Shown piece by piece: positions 1-11,308 of a stretch of DNA of 64,000 nt. Position numbers and translations under genes: made by a program. Positions within the stretch are counted from its first letter, which is position 1. Each line of letters begins with the position of its first letter. The notes beneath the pieces are model-generated. The model was not told where the DNA came from. It ran no database searches and worked only from the letters and a program-made list of their open reading frames with translations. Source of the DNA: Vandiemenella viatica (Eukaryota > Arthropoda > Insecta > Orthoptera > Morabidae); assembly GCA_031002005.1 (NCBI GenBank), contig CM061918.1, positions 45,606,047-45,670,046 of the forward strand, given 5' to 3'.

Positions 1-60
1 TTTTTTTTTTAAAAAATGGCAGAACTAATAGAGTTACAGAATTATTTTTAACGAATTAAA

Positions 61-2010
61 GTTGACATTTTTTACAATATCTAGCAATTCCCAAAATTTC
101 AAGAAAATAGGATTATTTTAGTTGTAGAGTTCAGAGGGATGATGCAATCCTATCAGGTGTGAGATTTGATACCTTATCACCTGTCCAGAAGTTTCTCATG
201 TGACATGGTAGTTGGAGTTTCCCATGGTCCGTGAGTACCAGAACTTTCCTTGTTCGCAGTAGCAGCTAGCTCAGTCAGTCGTCCAGAGACCGTGCACACT
301 ACAAGATGTAGGCGCCAGACTTTGAGAGACCATGAGCAAGACAGAATGTAGGTTCGTGCAGTAGCATATCAGGAGTCTTTCAGAAAATGCGAAGGCGACA
401 ACATGTAGCTCAGTAGGCCAGCAAGTTTCATATTAAGCACTACTGTTGCAACAGTATTATTTTGGCACACTGTAGGTTCACGTATTTAAGTTTTATTGAG
501 TAGTATTACACAATGTGGGGCCTCAGGATTACTTAAGTGTCAGTCATTTACAAACCAGTTAAATAGTAGAAGCATGTGATCGAACTTTGCATACTTTCAA
601 GTGATTTGAACTTTAGGGTGTGGTCTGGCTCAAATCGGTTAATCGAACTTGCAAATATATCTTCAGTGAATTTGTCTGATGCCTGTTCAGCTAATATCTT
701 TGAAGATTATAATGGTTTTAACCAAAGATAGACTTGTGAACATTATTTTTATCACCTTTCCTTAGTTTGGGGTAAAACAAGCTACGTGACGACCTTTTCA
801 ATATTGCAAAACCTGAGCTGAACATTATCCACGGTTATCTAAAGCTGAGACTGAAGTTTTGCACCCACCCCACTGCAAGCTTGTGCCTATTCTTTTCGCC
901 CCAGTTAAGATCACAACCGTGACAGCACTGGAATATTTCATCCCTTATAAGAAGCCATAAGTGAAATTTTAGCAAAATTCACCCATTTTCGGGTTGAGTA
1001 AAAAATGATTTTTTTCTGTTATAATTGCAGATTACATGAACATTTAAAATGAACGTTTTACCAGTTAATTAACATTTAATAAGAGTGTTTTTTGTGTTTT
1101 TTTCATTTATAATTATGGGTGGCAAAAACATTTTAAATGAACATTTGAGAAGAGACGAATATTTCTGATTGAATTTGACATTTTTCATAATATCTAGTGA
1201 TTCCCAAAAATTTCAAGAAAACAAGATTATTTTTGTTGTCAAGGTCAAAGGATGATACAAGCATTTTAGACGTGAGATTTTATACCTGATCAGCTTTCCA
1301 AAAGTTTCTCATGTGATGCGGAAGTTTTGGAGCTTCCCACGGTCCATGAGTACCAAAACTTTCCTTGTTTGCAGTAGCAGCTAGCTTGGTCAGTCATACA
1401 GAAACACTGAACACGAAATGATGTGAACCCATTGATTCAGAAACAGTGAACATGACAAGATGTAGGCCCAGTCTTCGAAAGACCGTGGGCAAGACAGGAT
1501 GTGGGCTCATGCAGTAGAATATTAAGCACTCCTCTGTAACTATTATTTTAGCACAATGTAGGTTCGCGTGTTTAAGTTTTATTACAATATAGCAGTAAAG
1601 TAGTATTAAGCAACGTGGGGCCTCGGGATTACTTAAGCGTCGGCCGTTTGATAACAAGTTTAATATTGGAAGTGTGTGGTGAACTTTTGCATACTTTCAA
1701 GTGATTATTAATTATACTTTGAATTATGGGGTGTGGTCTGGCTCGAATTGGCTAATCGATCTTGTAAATATATCTTCTGAGAATTTGTCTGATGCCTGTT
1801 CAGCTAATGTCTTTGCAAGATCTTTTAAGAATATAATGATTTTATCCAACAACAACAGACTTGTGAACATTATTTGCAAATACCTTTTCTTAGTTTGTGT
1901 TATTTAAACTAAGTGGCAACCTTTTCAAAATAGCTAAGCCATTATCCAAGGTTATCCACAGTCAAAGCTGAGACAAAGCTTTATGCCCAACCCCAGCATG
2001 TGCTTGTTTC
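61..2010. repeat. Degenerate ~1.1 kb tandem duplication
   Basis: Two head-to-tail units can be read here, roughly 61-990 and 1,175-2,010, offset by about 1,107-1,125 bases. Shared landmarks include a block around 'tttctcatgtga', the string 'gcagtagcagctagct' (about 260 and 1,373), and 'gaatttgtctgatgcctgtt' (about 668 and 1,782). The units differ by many substitutions and indels, so the duplication is old. No convincing reading frame runs through either unit. I do not recognise the source; it could be two copies of an unknown mobile element or a local segmental duplication. Confidence 0.75.
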
Positions 2011-2254
2011 TCATACTGTTCTGTAGTAAGTATACTGTCAACAGTTGTGTTGCAAATGAAAACCAGAATAAATGGTTTCTATGCAACTGGGATGGTGTCA
2101 ATACTGGTATTAAAAGCAGATGTTTTCAGCCAAACTTCTTCAGTCTTTTTCTAGGGCAAAATTGCACATAACCTGTGTAAAATACAGTGTGGAAATGTCA
2201 CCATTATATGTCAGGACACAGCCCCCCCTACAATCATGGAAACTAATATTTATG

Positions 2255-2330
2255 TTAATGACTACTAAATTTTCAGGATATGCCACGTTGTTTATTTAGT
2301 AATCTAAGCTTTTGGCTGCCAGTCTACAGC
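2255..2330 (+). repeat. Left arm of 76 bp inverted repeat around PLE scrap
   Basis: This arm matches the reverse complement of 2,800-2,875 at about 64 of 76 positions by my count, with no gaps. It ends in 'ggctgccagtctacagc'. On the minus strand the inner edge reads GTGATGAAGGCTG, then a loop, then CAGCC, then AAAAG. That resembles a decayed hammerhead-ribozyme core (CTGATGA, stem II, GAAA). The two arms enclose a GIY-YIG endonuclease remnant, which fits the inverted terminal repeats known from Penelope-like elements. Confidence 0.75.
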
Positions 2331-2472
2331 CTTCATCACAAACATTATTTATGTTGACATAGCACCGAGTGCCAAGCATTTCAGAGTAATAGGCTACTGT
2401 CTATGTTGAAGTAGTTAGTATTTTTAATTTTTTTTGTTGTAAACTGAACAAAAATTAACCACCCACATCAGC

Positions 2473-2690
2473 TTACAGGGGTTTTTGAAAACCTACAGCT
2501 GTGGCAGTGTTTATACCAGTGAGACAGTCTGCATTGTGGCAGAGAGAATTAAGGAACATATCCACCACTATAAACATAACAACGGCAGCAAATCCACTGT
2601 AGTTTGCCATGCAATTAACACCAGGTGCAAAATAAAATTTGAAAACATGAGGCTGCTGTGGGATAAGATCAGTGGTGGCCTTGAGGAATG
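2473..2690 (+). pseudogene. Penelope-like element GIY-YIG endonuclease remnant
   Basis: The plus-strand translation contains YSCGSVYTSETV followed by RIKEHIHHYKHNN. This matches the part of PLE endonucleases around the YIG motif and the following arginine helix, where the usual form is a C-x-C-G-K-V-Y-I-G-E-T pattern followed by R-I-x-E-H. The GIY half is eroded and the YIG glycine is replaced, so it cannot be active. Only about 70 residues remain and no reverse transcriptase is present, consistent with a 5'-truncated copy. The reading frame stops at 2,689-2,691. It sits between 76 bp inverted repeats. Family assignment rests on motif resemblance only. Confidence 0.6.
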
Positions 2691-2799
2691 AAAGGAAATT
2701 TTAAAAAATACTAACAACTTCAACAAAGACAGTGGTCTATTTACTCTGTTATGCATGGTGTTTGCTGCTATGACAACTTAAATAGTATCTCTGGCAATA

Positions 2800-2875
2800 G
2801 CTGTAGAAAGGCAGCCAAAAACTTAGATTATCAAATAAACAATGCAGCATGCCCTGAAAATCTAGTAATCATTAA
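2800..2875 (-). repeat. Right arm of 76 bp inverted repeat around PLE scrap
   Basis: This is the partner of 2,255-2,330, of equal length (76 bp) and opposite orientation. It begins 'gctgtagaaaggcagcc' and ends 'tagtaatcattaa'. Together the two arms delimit a 621 bp unit holding the endonuclease remnant. Confidence 0.75.
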
Positions 2876-4840
2876 CAAAGACAGCTGCAGAAGCCTGAGA
2901 AAACATTTATGTTGGTTACGCAGTTTATAATGTTTTAAAATAAAGCTACTTTGTGAAAGTATAGTGAATACCTACAGACAATCTAAGTAAGATATCTAGT
3001 CAAAAGAGTCAGCATTGAATTAAGGTAAATGTCAAAAAGAATCAGGGCACACAGATAGGAAAACAGATTTTGTGAGATCATTTACTGACCAGGGATTTGT
3101 TTATAGATGATATAAAATGTGAATATTTGGAATATCAGCCAATAGTAAGCTATGTTGGGCAGAACACTTTTGTATATTTATATTGAAATAATTAAATGTA
3201 CTAGATTTATTTAAGAGGATAGTATTTTAGAAGTTTGCACTAAAACCTGAGTCATACTATATAATGAGATGGTATGGATCCACATTATGGGTACAATTGG
3301 TACAGTATGGTGCACTCAGATAAAGGAACTGAGCTAGAAGTTACCAAAAGAACTGAACCACAAAAGAGTGATGCCATCATGTACAAAATACATGCTGCCA
3401 ATGTGGCCTAATATCAGACTGGAGAAATGTTTAGAAGCAGCATGTCACATAACCTTACTTATGTCAGTATACATCCAAAAACAGTTCAAAGGGTCCTTAA
3501 CCCATTTAAAACCAATAGCAGATCATTTTAGAAGCATTTTCCAGTAGTTTGAGAGTCAGAAAACATGTTAGTAAGGAGATTTTGAGCTATTTTGTAAGTT
3601 TTCGAAAATACTATAAAGAAATTTAAACATTTTTAGAAGCCTTTTGGCCACATTCATTTTCAGAGGTGTAAAATGAGATGACAATTCAAATTAGATCCAA
3701 CAGTTGCATTTTAGAAAATTATATTAAGGAAATATCATGAAATTGGTGATCTTGCAAGCTAATGGAATTTATTTCACAAGTAACTTTTTTCACCTAATTT
3801 TCAAGGTACAGCTAAGATTCAGAGCTCAAAATGTTCAGCATAAGATAATACGCAACATATGAAAAGATAGAATCAATAAGAAAAAAGAAAGTATGTTTTT
3901 TAACAAAATAAGAGATTTCGCTGACTCTGCAATTCAACATTTCTGCAGATATACAGATCTGAGGGCATAGAAAAAACATTTATATTAAAGAGAAGCTTTC
4001 ACTGAACACATGTAGTGATTTTCGTAAAGATTCTGACAATATATAAGCCGTAAAAGGGAAATTAAGGTTTGAAAATAATTGCTGCTACTAAGCATTATTT
4101 TGGAAACAAAGGATTGGAATTAAGGGAAATAGATAATGAGGAAATAATATTACCATCAGATAGATATTTTAATTTAGTAAAGTTTGAGATATATTACAGA
4201 TTGGTAGCACTCATATATTTGGAGATAATGAACATACAAATTTTTAGCTGACTTTACACTTATAGTCAAAGTCGATTTTCACCATCAAATACATTTGGGA
4301 TCTAGACACGTTATATGTCAAAAGTTGAGGAAATTTTTATAGAACATTTTGATAACAGAATAATTTCACAGACTAACGAATTGTAGGAATGGTGACAGAG
4401 TAAAGCTTTTACGACTTTAACTCAAAATACACAAATCCTAGGAGAAAACTTGTCATAACTAAAACTGACATTTAAAATATGCTTCATAACATATCAAAAC
4501 ATATCAAAACTTATCGGAATAAAAATAAGGTTTTCCTTTGTCAAAACAAGCATCTGCTGAGTCAGCTGGCCCAATATGAATATAAGGAGCCTCCGCTAGC
4601 CTAGGTGGGCAGCAGTAATTTGGCAGAAATTGAACCGAGAGGACGGCGTGTTGCGGAGATGTAGAAAATTTTAGTAGTGACGTTATAATGGTGCGGGGTC
4701 AATCTTCCTTCGAGATGAACTTTTAACTTTTATCTAGGGGTTAGGAGGAAGTTGCTTACTGTGAGAGGATGGTTTAACCTGTAATCATTTATTTCAGAAA
4801 GAAGTCTGATGCTTTTCCATTGGCCTACGCTGGTACCGAG
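2876..4840. other. AT-rich stretch with no recognised feature
   Basis: I see no exon-like open frame with splice sites, no transposon protein and no clear repeat in this interval. Short open frames (for example 4,069-4,251) have no recognisable motif. It reads like intron or intergenic DNA downstream of the minus-strand ankyrin exons. Confidence 0.5.
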
Positions 4841-5015
4841 TTAAGGCCCGGTCAAACAGAACGCGGGCAGCCCGCGCGGGCTGTCCGCGCGGACTCATGT
4901 GGTACATAGTATTGCATCAGACTAGTCAAACAGAGCGCGGCCTACCGCGCGGCGGAAGCCCAGTCCGCGGCGGGCAGCGGGCAGGTTGTGAATTCCACAG
5001 AGTCCGCGGCGGGCA

Positions 5016-5158
5016 ATGGTGGACGAGTTAGAAAGTCTCATTCAATGCGTTCGAGAATGTTTATTTTTATAAGAATCTCGGCATTCCCGAGTACAAAAAC
5101 ATGCCAAGAAAGCAAAAACGTGGAATGAAATATCTGAAAAGCTCAACCAGAGAAGAAA
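5016..5158 (+). pseudogene. MADF-domain protein fragment of Harbinger element 1
   Basis: An ATG at 5,016 opens MVDELESLIQCVRECLFLY. A shifted frame just downstream reads KAKTWNEISEKLNQR, the W-x-E-I core of MADF domains. Autonomous insect Harbingers usually carry a MADF or Myb-like protein beside the transposase. The domain is split by at least one frameshift near 5,070-5,090 and ends before a possible GT donor at 5,160. It is not expected to make a functional protein. Confidence 0.6.
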
Positions 5159-5374
5159 GTATACATTTATTTTATACGGCATCTTTTATTTTCCATAACC
5201 CATAGATTCAATAATATATTAGTATAATTATGACAAAATTAAAATGAATTTTCGTTGTTGAAGTAATTTAGAAAATGGTTCCGTACCGCATAGGCAGCAT
5301 CAGTTGACCTTTCTCTCAATCGACTTGCGGTTGAGAAGAGCATTGGCATGTTGATCTGTTATTATTGTGTCACC

Positions 5375-5685
5375 TTATAGTTCAATTTCAGTGAACTGTT
5401 TTGTGTAACTTCTTACGAAATTGTGAAGGGAACATGTAGCTTTGACAGCTTCGACTGTGCTATCTACATCCAATTCTTTAGGCCAAAAAAAAAAATATAC
5501 GCCACGTCCTGAGCTAAACTTAGATGTTGAATATTTTCCCCCTTCATCATTTACAACTGCAGTTTTTGCAAAAGGGCGCATTAAATAAGTTTGTAGTTTG
5601 AATCTTCCATCGCCTAAAAATACGTGAGGAATGGGCTTGTCTGTATCAGGTAATGGTTTAGGCGGCAGGATAGTTTCATGAAGTA
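5375..5685 (-). pseudogene. HARBI1-type transposase C-terminal fragment
   Basis: The minus strand encodes PHVFLGDGRFKLQTYLMRPFA, continuing through a DVDSTVEAVKATCSLHNFVR segment to a stop at 5,375. Both blocks match the last third of HARBI1-like DDE transposases: the hydrophobic-G-D segment carrying the second catalytic Asp (here LGDGRF), then the LMRP motif, and the C-terminal CxLHNF motif. The middle segment, which normally reads like FNYRLSRARR, is scrambled by frameshift. Everything upstream of the second catalytic region, including the first Asp, is missing. Confidence 0.75.
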
Positions 5686-5965
5686 TAAACTGACTTTATC
5701 GCCGTGAACTATTTAAAGCGAGCAGAAGAAGCAATTCTTCTTCGTCAGATGAACTGCTGGACACTTTAATAAGGAGAGGGCAGACACAAATAATAAAAAA
5801 AAATATGAACTACCCCTTCCTTCCTTCGTCCACGATTGCTTCAACACTGGTCCGCCCCTCAGCTGCCCTGCGCTCTGTTCGTCCACTACAACTTCGGCGG
5901 ACTGCCGTCAGACCGCCGCGTTCTGGCCGCGCGGGCAGTCCGCGCTCTGTTTGACTGGGCCTTTA

Positions 5966-6612
5966 ATGTAAGAACTTTTGAAAAAAATATAATTTGGAAT
6001 TAATTAGGAAGTCTGAAGTTGTATTTTAAGAACATACCTTTATTCCTTGGGGTAATTATGAGGGATTGGCAACTGTAAATAGAATCACTTAAGGGTACCA
6101 GACACAATCATAGTTAAGACAAGCTGCTGTAAGCTACAACCCTGAGCGAAGCGACAGGTTTTACAAGCATTTGGAAGGAAAGAGAAAACCATGCCCATAT
6201 TAGCATTTGATTCAACTAGAAAAACAAACAATATCACTTAGAATGTACAGAATTTTTAATAATTAGGAGTTTCTGTTTAGATTTTAGAAAACCTATGTAA
6301 GAGCAGTTTGATAAAATTTATTTGATATTATCATGGATGAACCACAAACCATATTATAACAGGCGAATAAGACAGTTTTAAAATTCGTATCATGGGTAGA
6401 AAGAAAATGTACAATAATACAAAGACACCAAGAACGAAAAAATTCACGAGCAATTGTAGGCAGAAAAGACAGCTTGTGGATAACTTACAACTCCTTTATT
6501 GTAGTAATAGTTATTTTGATTCCACTGTTAAATTTTGTTTTTCCTGTTGGTATTGTTATCACAGGACACACATATATAAAATTATTTTGAAATTGTAATA
6601 CAAATTATTTAC
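5966..6612. other. Intron-like DNA, nothing recognised
   Basis: This is AT-rich sequence between Harbinger element 1 and the first ankyrin exon. The open frame at 6,392-6,598 shows no family motif. Relative to the minus-strand ankyrin exons it lies downstream of the last exon visible in the window. Confidence 0.45.
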
Positions 6613-6708
6613 CTCAATGTTTGTTTGCTGGGCAGCATTGCACAGTGCCTTACATTCCCCATCAACAGCATTTACATCAGCACCACTGTTAATCAGAAAC
6701 TTCACCAA
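6613..6708 (-). CDS. Ankyrin-repeat exon A (single repeat)
   Basis: On the minus strand a 96-base exon sits between acceptor ...TATATAG and donor GTAAAT. It reads 32 residues beginning LVKFLINSGADVNA and ending QQTNIE, one ankyrin repeat cut at the V-V-K-L-L helix. Diagnostic residues are the G-A-D-V-N turn and the hydrophobic helix core; the usual T-P-L-H is degraded to KALCNA. Length and phase (0-0) match exons B and C, so it can be spliced in or out without a frameshift. It is the last of five minus-strand ankyrin exons in the direction of transcription. The rest of the gene, its start and its stop were not found. Confidence 0.78.
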
Positions 6709-9454
6709 CTATATAAAAATACAAAGACACATTAGATAATATTTCAACAGAAATATATCATACAATTTGCCCCCTGTTTGTGTCCTTTCAAGATACAGCA
6801 AAAGAAAATAACTTCTGTTACTATCTTGACTGAGAAAAATATTCCAATAAAATCTACCACCTACATCCCAGCTATCAATATGCTAGACTATCACATTACT
6901 ATCCATCCAATCTTACAACAAGACTTTTACACTTATGGAATCAAAAATTATGATTGTACTGTGCAGATGATATTTGCAAAGATTCCATTTAATGGCTGCC
7001 AATGGATTCAATTAGAGTGCCTAGTAAAAGAAGCATAGTTTTATTTTTTAGGTGACACCATTTGGTGCATGCACACAAATACAAACATGTATTGTTATGT
7101 AAAATTTCAGTCACAATGGAAATAAACTGGAGAAAAATTGTGCATATTGCATGCATGTTTATTATTGCAACAATGATTCAACTGTTGCTGCTCAATGTTG
7201 ATATCATTCAGAGTATTGAACACATATTGCACTATGGTGACAATAGAAAGTGAATCAGAATGTTTGAAAATACCAGGTTGACGATAAAAACTCAAACTAG
7301 AACTCAACCATGAAACGTCAAAGATGAAGAAATGTGTGGAAGTCTCTATGTCAATATCCATCACTTTCAATACGCAAATGAAATCACAAATTCAACATCA
7401 ATAAATCTTCTTTACAGTTAATTTTGAAGAAAGATTTGAATCTCAAAGCATCCAAAGCAAAATCCATATCTCAGACAATCTAGTCAATTGAGACATTGGC
7501 TTTTAAAAAAGCGAAGTCTGGAGCCCACTGATCCCGAATATCAGACAGATTTGTGAAAAAGATGCACCTCTCTATCAGTCCTGCCAACAATTAACAGTTC
7601 CCACCAGCATTTAATGACACCCGCCAATAGTTAAATGTTCACGCCAGTAGCCAACGGTTCCCTCCAGTAGTCATTGGTCTATCAGGAAAAGGATGATGTA
7701 GCACAGAGTCTGCATGGAATAAAAACAGCCATATCAACATCTGGCAACAGTCATTTGCCAATGATGGCATAGACAATGGACACACTTGGCTAGCTTCCCG
7801 AGATAGTTTTATATAGTTCTGAAGTTGTTTTGGTAATGAAAAGTGCACCAGAAGTCAGTTTATTGCACACATTAGGTCTCGTAATATTACAAAGGTGAAA
7901 CTCATTCTGTGCACATCTGACCTCCTTCTCATATGTCTCATCTGTCCTAAGCATGATTAAATTTTAAACTGAAATTAGGTTACTTGCATTTGTTTTCTTG
8001 TAAACTAACTTACCTGCTGCTTTCATCTTTGGAAAGTGGTGCGTTTAGTTGGTGCAGCATTCATTGTTAACTTATTATAGTTAATGATGGTGTGATTTAC
8101 TTACATGATATAATTTTATTAAATAAATTTTTGCTTTACATTTTTTCACTATTTGAGGTTAGACCAAGTGATTTATTTTCTCGGTTTGATGCAAGCCTTC
8201 AAAATTCCAGTCCATTAAATACTTTTTTCTTCATAATAAGTTTCAATTGTGATTTGAAAAAAATAACTGTATAAAATGTATAAATTTACTATTTTATTTT
8301 GAAACCATAAACTACATTAAAACAACAGTATCATCTATAAGTAATATTCATAAGTAACAGAACATAACATATGGATAGCAAATATTTGTCTCATTGAGAG
8401 CTAGTAACCAATCTGATATGTATTTCTTAACTTGTTATTGTATTGTTTCAACTTCATCCTTTATGAATTTGTTGAAAATAGAGCAATAAATAACAAACAC
8501 AAGAGTAGGTATACACAAAAAAAAACTCTCTATATCTAATGCAAAGGCACCTAAGATCTACGAAGTTTATGGAAATGGTACTTTCTAATTCTAGTCCTAT
8601 TCTCATATCATCTCATTTGTATGATAATAAGTAACTACAATCCCTGTAAAAGAAAACAATTCTCTTTTTAAACACAAAAACTTAATTAATATAAATCCAA
8701 AAATGTTATACTGATTCAGATATGTTATATATCTAATTTGTATACAGCACAGCCACTTACCACCTCTCAAGACAAATTAACATTATCAATATCAATAATA
8801 AATATTATTCATAATTTTAAGCTTAACAGAGAACTAACAATATGTGCAACTGTAATCTGTAATAATTGTTTCTTTTGCTTCTAGGAGTGGCCACGCAGTA
8901 TACTACAAACAAAAATAACAGGTCTGTGCTGTTAGATAAAAAGTATTTCAGCAAGTATTAGCCAATTACGTATCTGAACTAGAAACTGAAATCAAAAACT
9001 CCTGAAAGTGCTTAATTAGAGGCATGTGATAAATTGTAAATAGTATACATTAATATAATATAAATCAATATAGAAAAATGTTGCATAAAGATTTACAATT
9101 ATTGAATGGTTCAGATCATATTTTGATTCTGTAGCTTATGCCGCGCCCTAACAGTGTCAACTGATGCAACCACCTCTCTGTACCATAGCAAGGTATGGCC
9201 CTGTTTGACTGCTCTGGTATACCTTGATAACTAATCCCTATCCATGCATCATTTAGCTACAAAAGAAAAATGTCTGATTCCTTTCCACCTGAAATAAAAT
9301 GCAACTTTATGGTCAAACTGTCTCTTCTCATCCACATTCCAGTCCTAATTTTGAGTCTATTATCCACTAAGAGACTGTCACCAACGGATGGCTCATATAC
9401 ACCTAACTCATTCGTCACCTAACACCTATGCCCCATGGCAATGGGGCAATAATA
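6709..9454. other. Intron between ankyrin exons A and B (left part)
   Basis: This is AT-rich DNA lacking a recognisable gene. Apart from the short 20 bp-period array at 7,581-7,680, I see no transposon protein or clear repeat. Open frames at 6,778-7,038, 7,107-7,370 and 7,639-7,848 match no family I know. Confidence 0.5.
7581..7680. repeat. Five-unit 20 bp degenerate minisatellite
   Basis: Five consecutive 20-base units share the pattern c-x-G/A-C-C-A-g/a-x-A-g/t-T-x-A-x-x-x-T-T-C: 'ctgccaacaattaacagttc', 'ccaccagcatttaatgacac', 'ccgccaatagttaaatgttc', 'acgccagtagccaacggttc' and 'cctccagtagtcattggtct'. There is no unique spacer between units, so it is not CRISPR-like. It lies inside the intron between ankyrin exons A and B. 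Confidence 0.75.
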
Positions 9455-9785
9455 ATTAAGCACTGGCTTCAATGGATTGGAAAGGTCATCCAAATGCCAA
9501 ACAGTTGTCACATGAAACAAATAGTGTATTCACAACTAAATAATGGCCAACAAAATCTGGGAAGACAAATCAAATAATTCGACTTAAGACCGATCTTAAT
9601 AAATGTCTAATAAATCCAAACAACTGGTAGGATGCTGCCCAACTGATCTAAATGGCAGCAAACAGTTTACAAGGGCTCCCAGCACATTGAAGAAGAACGT
9701 TCATGAATTGAATCTGTCAGATGGAACCATAGAAAGTAATGAGAGAAGATGAGAAGAGCAATATCGTCACGACCCCTTGATGGTG
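9455..9785 (+). pseudogene. LINE ORF2 C-terminal remnant
   Basis: The plus strand reads HWLQWIGKVIQMPNS. A later part reads roughly as NPNNWEDAAxxRxKW, then the W-Q-Q-T-V-Y-K-G stretch, H-I-E-E-E-R and a basic tail. This order (L-G-H-V-x-R-M-P, then W-x-D-A-A-x-D-R, then a HFEEKR-like tail) is the usual end of endonuclease/reverse transcriptase ORFs of arthropod non-LTR elements. Many stops and frameshifts are present and no polymerase core remains. It lies inside an ankyrin intron. Confidence 0.6.
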
Positions 9786-10298
9786 TGTGTGTCATCACTG
9801 TGGGAGATCCAGCAGTTCAAAAATCGAAATTTTTAGCCACTTGAGGAGCCATAAATAATAAACCAAAAGAAATATTTATACTCACAAATGAGTGAGTGCC
9901 TTGAATAAATGAATCTTCCAATGGCTACAAATCAGGCCCCTTCATAAAATTATATATGTCTTGAATAAACATCTATTTTTTTCAGTCCAAATTTTACTAT
10001 AATTGCATATTGGGGCCAAAATTTAGAGCACTAATGTTTAAGTCTTACATATTTTCCCAGTAAAGCCTGGATGGATGTGGGGAACATATGAAGCAATGAA
10101 GAGATGGTCATGACCGTAAATGAACACTTGAATTCAAGCTCTACAGAGTGTGAAAGAGGTCATCTGTGAGTAACAGAATCAAGGACTGGAACAAATTGTT
10201 GAGGGAGGTGTTGAATGGTTTACATCTAATCCTGAAGAATTAACAAACAATAAAAGTAAGAAATTGACATGTTATGTTTTTGCTTGTTAATTTCTTAC
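9786..10298. other. Intron sequence before ankyrin exon B, nothing recognised
   Basis: About 500 AT-rich bases lie between the LINE remnant and the donor side of exon B. I found no motif beyond the LINE-like flank. Confidence 0.45.
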
Positions 10299-10400
10299 CT
10301 CAAGGGAGTCCTGAGTTCCATCCACTGCACAGAGTGGTGGCTCACCGCTAAACCCAACTTTGTTAACACTGGCTCCAGCTTGAACAAGTAACTTTACCAT
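10299..10400 (-). CDS. Ankyrin-repeat exon B (single repeat)
   Basis: This minus-strand exon of 102 bases has acceptor TTTTCCAG and donor GTAAGA. It encodes 34 residues starting MVKLLVQAGASVN and ending TQDSLE. The helix (MVKLLVQAGA), turn (SVNKVGFSGEPPL) and second-helix start (CAVDG) follow the ankyrin pattern, with P-P-L where T-P-L is typical. Splice sites are strong and the phase is 0-0. The two extra residues relative to exon A lie in the loop. The first codon is ATG, but the acceptor just upstream argues that it is internal, not a start codon. Confidence 0.82.
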
Positions 10401-10989
10401 CTGGAAAATAAAAACATATCAAAATGGCTGCACTCGCTAATAAGCTTATAATTCATTAGAATTCAAAGTATCTGTGATAAATAGTGAATGAGAATTGAAT
10501 TTAAACTTCTGATATTAAAGCTGTTATATAGGACAGCTACACTTTACCCAGAGGCGTAAAAAATTACAATTTCCCAGTTCATAAAATCAATATTTTTAAG
10601 TAAGTATTTTCATGAAAACCATCTGTTCAACAAATGTGAGGGGAAGTTTCTGTGAATCACCACTAATGTAGAGCAGGCACTGAAGGTAGGGAATCAGAAA
10701 GAAGGATGAGCTATGAAGGTTCAGTGAGAAAAAAACAGTATGTCGCATTTTGCTGTTAGCAGAAAATAATAAGTACACTGAGAGATTCTTTGACAGCATA
10801 ATAAAATACTGGGAGAAAAATTTGGTCCAAAACCAAACAAAAGCATGATAAAAACCATAAAAAAATTTAGCAAAAATCATAACAAGAACAGTAGATTAAG
10901 ATAAAAGTAGGAGCAGATGAAGTATTTAAGAAACAATATTAAAACTGATGGCAAAATAAGAATACTCTCAAAGGCAGAAAAGTACTAGG
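10401..10989. other. Intron between ankyrin exons B and C (left end)
   Basis: No supported feature was found. The minus-strand open frame at 10,596-10,880 is hydrophobic and low in complexity, has no recognisable motif and is probably chance. Confidence 0.45.
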
Positions 10990-11290
10990 AAAAATGAGAC
11001 TTCTCTAAAAGGATAAATCTTTTAGTTTGAAACATTGACCCAGGATTCACAATGGAATTTTTAAAATGGTATGTTTGGAGTACAGCTCTTTATGACACTG
11101 GAGCACGAACTTTCAGAATACTGGAAAAAGGAAACATTTCAAATGTGGTACTAAACAAGCATGTTGAAAATTAAGTGGACAGATAAAGTATAAAATTAGC
11201 ATATTCTGCAAATTCTGAGTATGCAAAGAAGTATATGGAAGTTACTAATGTAGAGAAGAGACAACTTATGTTTTAAGATATGTGCAGTCA
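10990..11290 (+). pseudogene. LINE ORF2 C-terminal remnant (same family as 19.6-22 kb)
   Basis: This segment aligns by eye with 21,500-21,790 of the LINE further right. Shared landmarks include 'aaccttttagttt', 'attga(t/c)ccagga', 'tttttaaaa', a 'cagcacttta' / 'cagctcttta' block, and 'gtggacaga'. It is riddled with stops and indels and keeps only the region after the polymerase domain. It ends close to the split SINE at 11,309. Confidence 0.7.
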
Positions 11291-11308
11291 GTTAGCTTGT
11301 TAATCAAG

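Larger units (their letters stand above)
4844..5962. mobile_element. PIF/Harbinger non-autonomous element 1 (TTA TSD)
   Basis: The ends are matching terminal inverted repeats. The left end starts AGGCCCGGTCAAACAGA and the right end, reverse-complemented, starts AGGCCCAGTCAAACAGA. Both continue into GC-rich CGCGG sequence. The repeats are flanked by TTA at 4,841-4,843 and 5,963-5,965, a three-base duplication typical of PIF/Harbinger. At 1,119 bp it is far too short for a full two-gene element. Remnants of both expected proteins are inside: a MADF-type DNA-binding N-terminus on the plus strand and a HARBI1-type transposase C-terminus on the minus strand. It is therefore an internally deleted derivative. 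Confidence 0.88.

Noticed and set aside
7581..7680. CRISPR-like array
   Set aside because: The 20-base units are contiguous with no spacers, and the genome is eukaryotic.
10299..10400. Exon B as a first coding exon because it starts with ATG
   Set aside because: A strong acceptor precedes it directly, and the ATG aligns with the first V/I/L codon of the other exons, so it is more likely internal.
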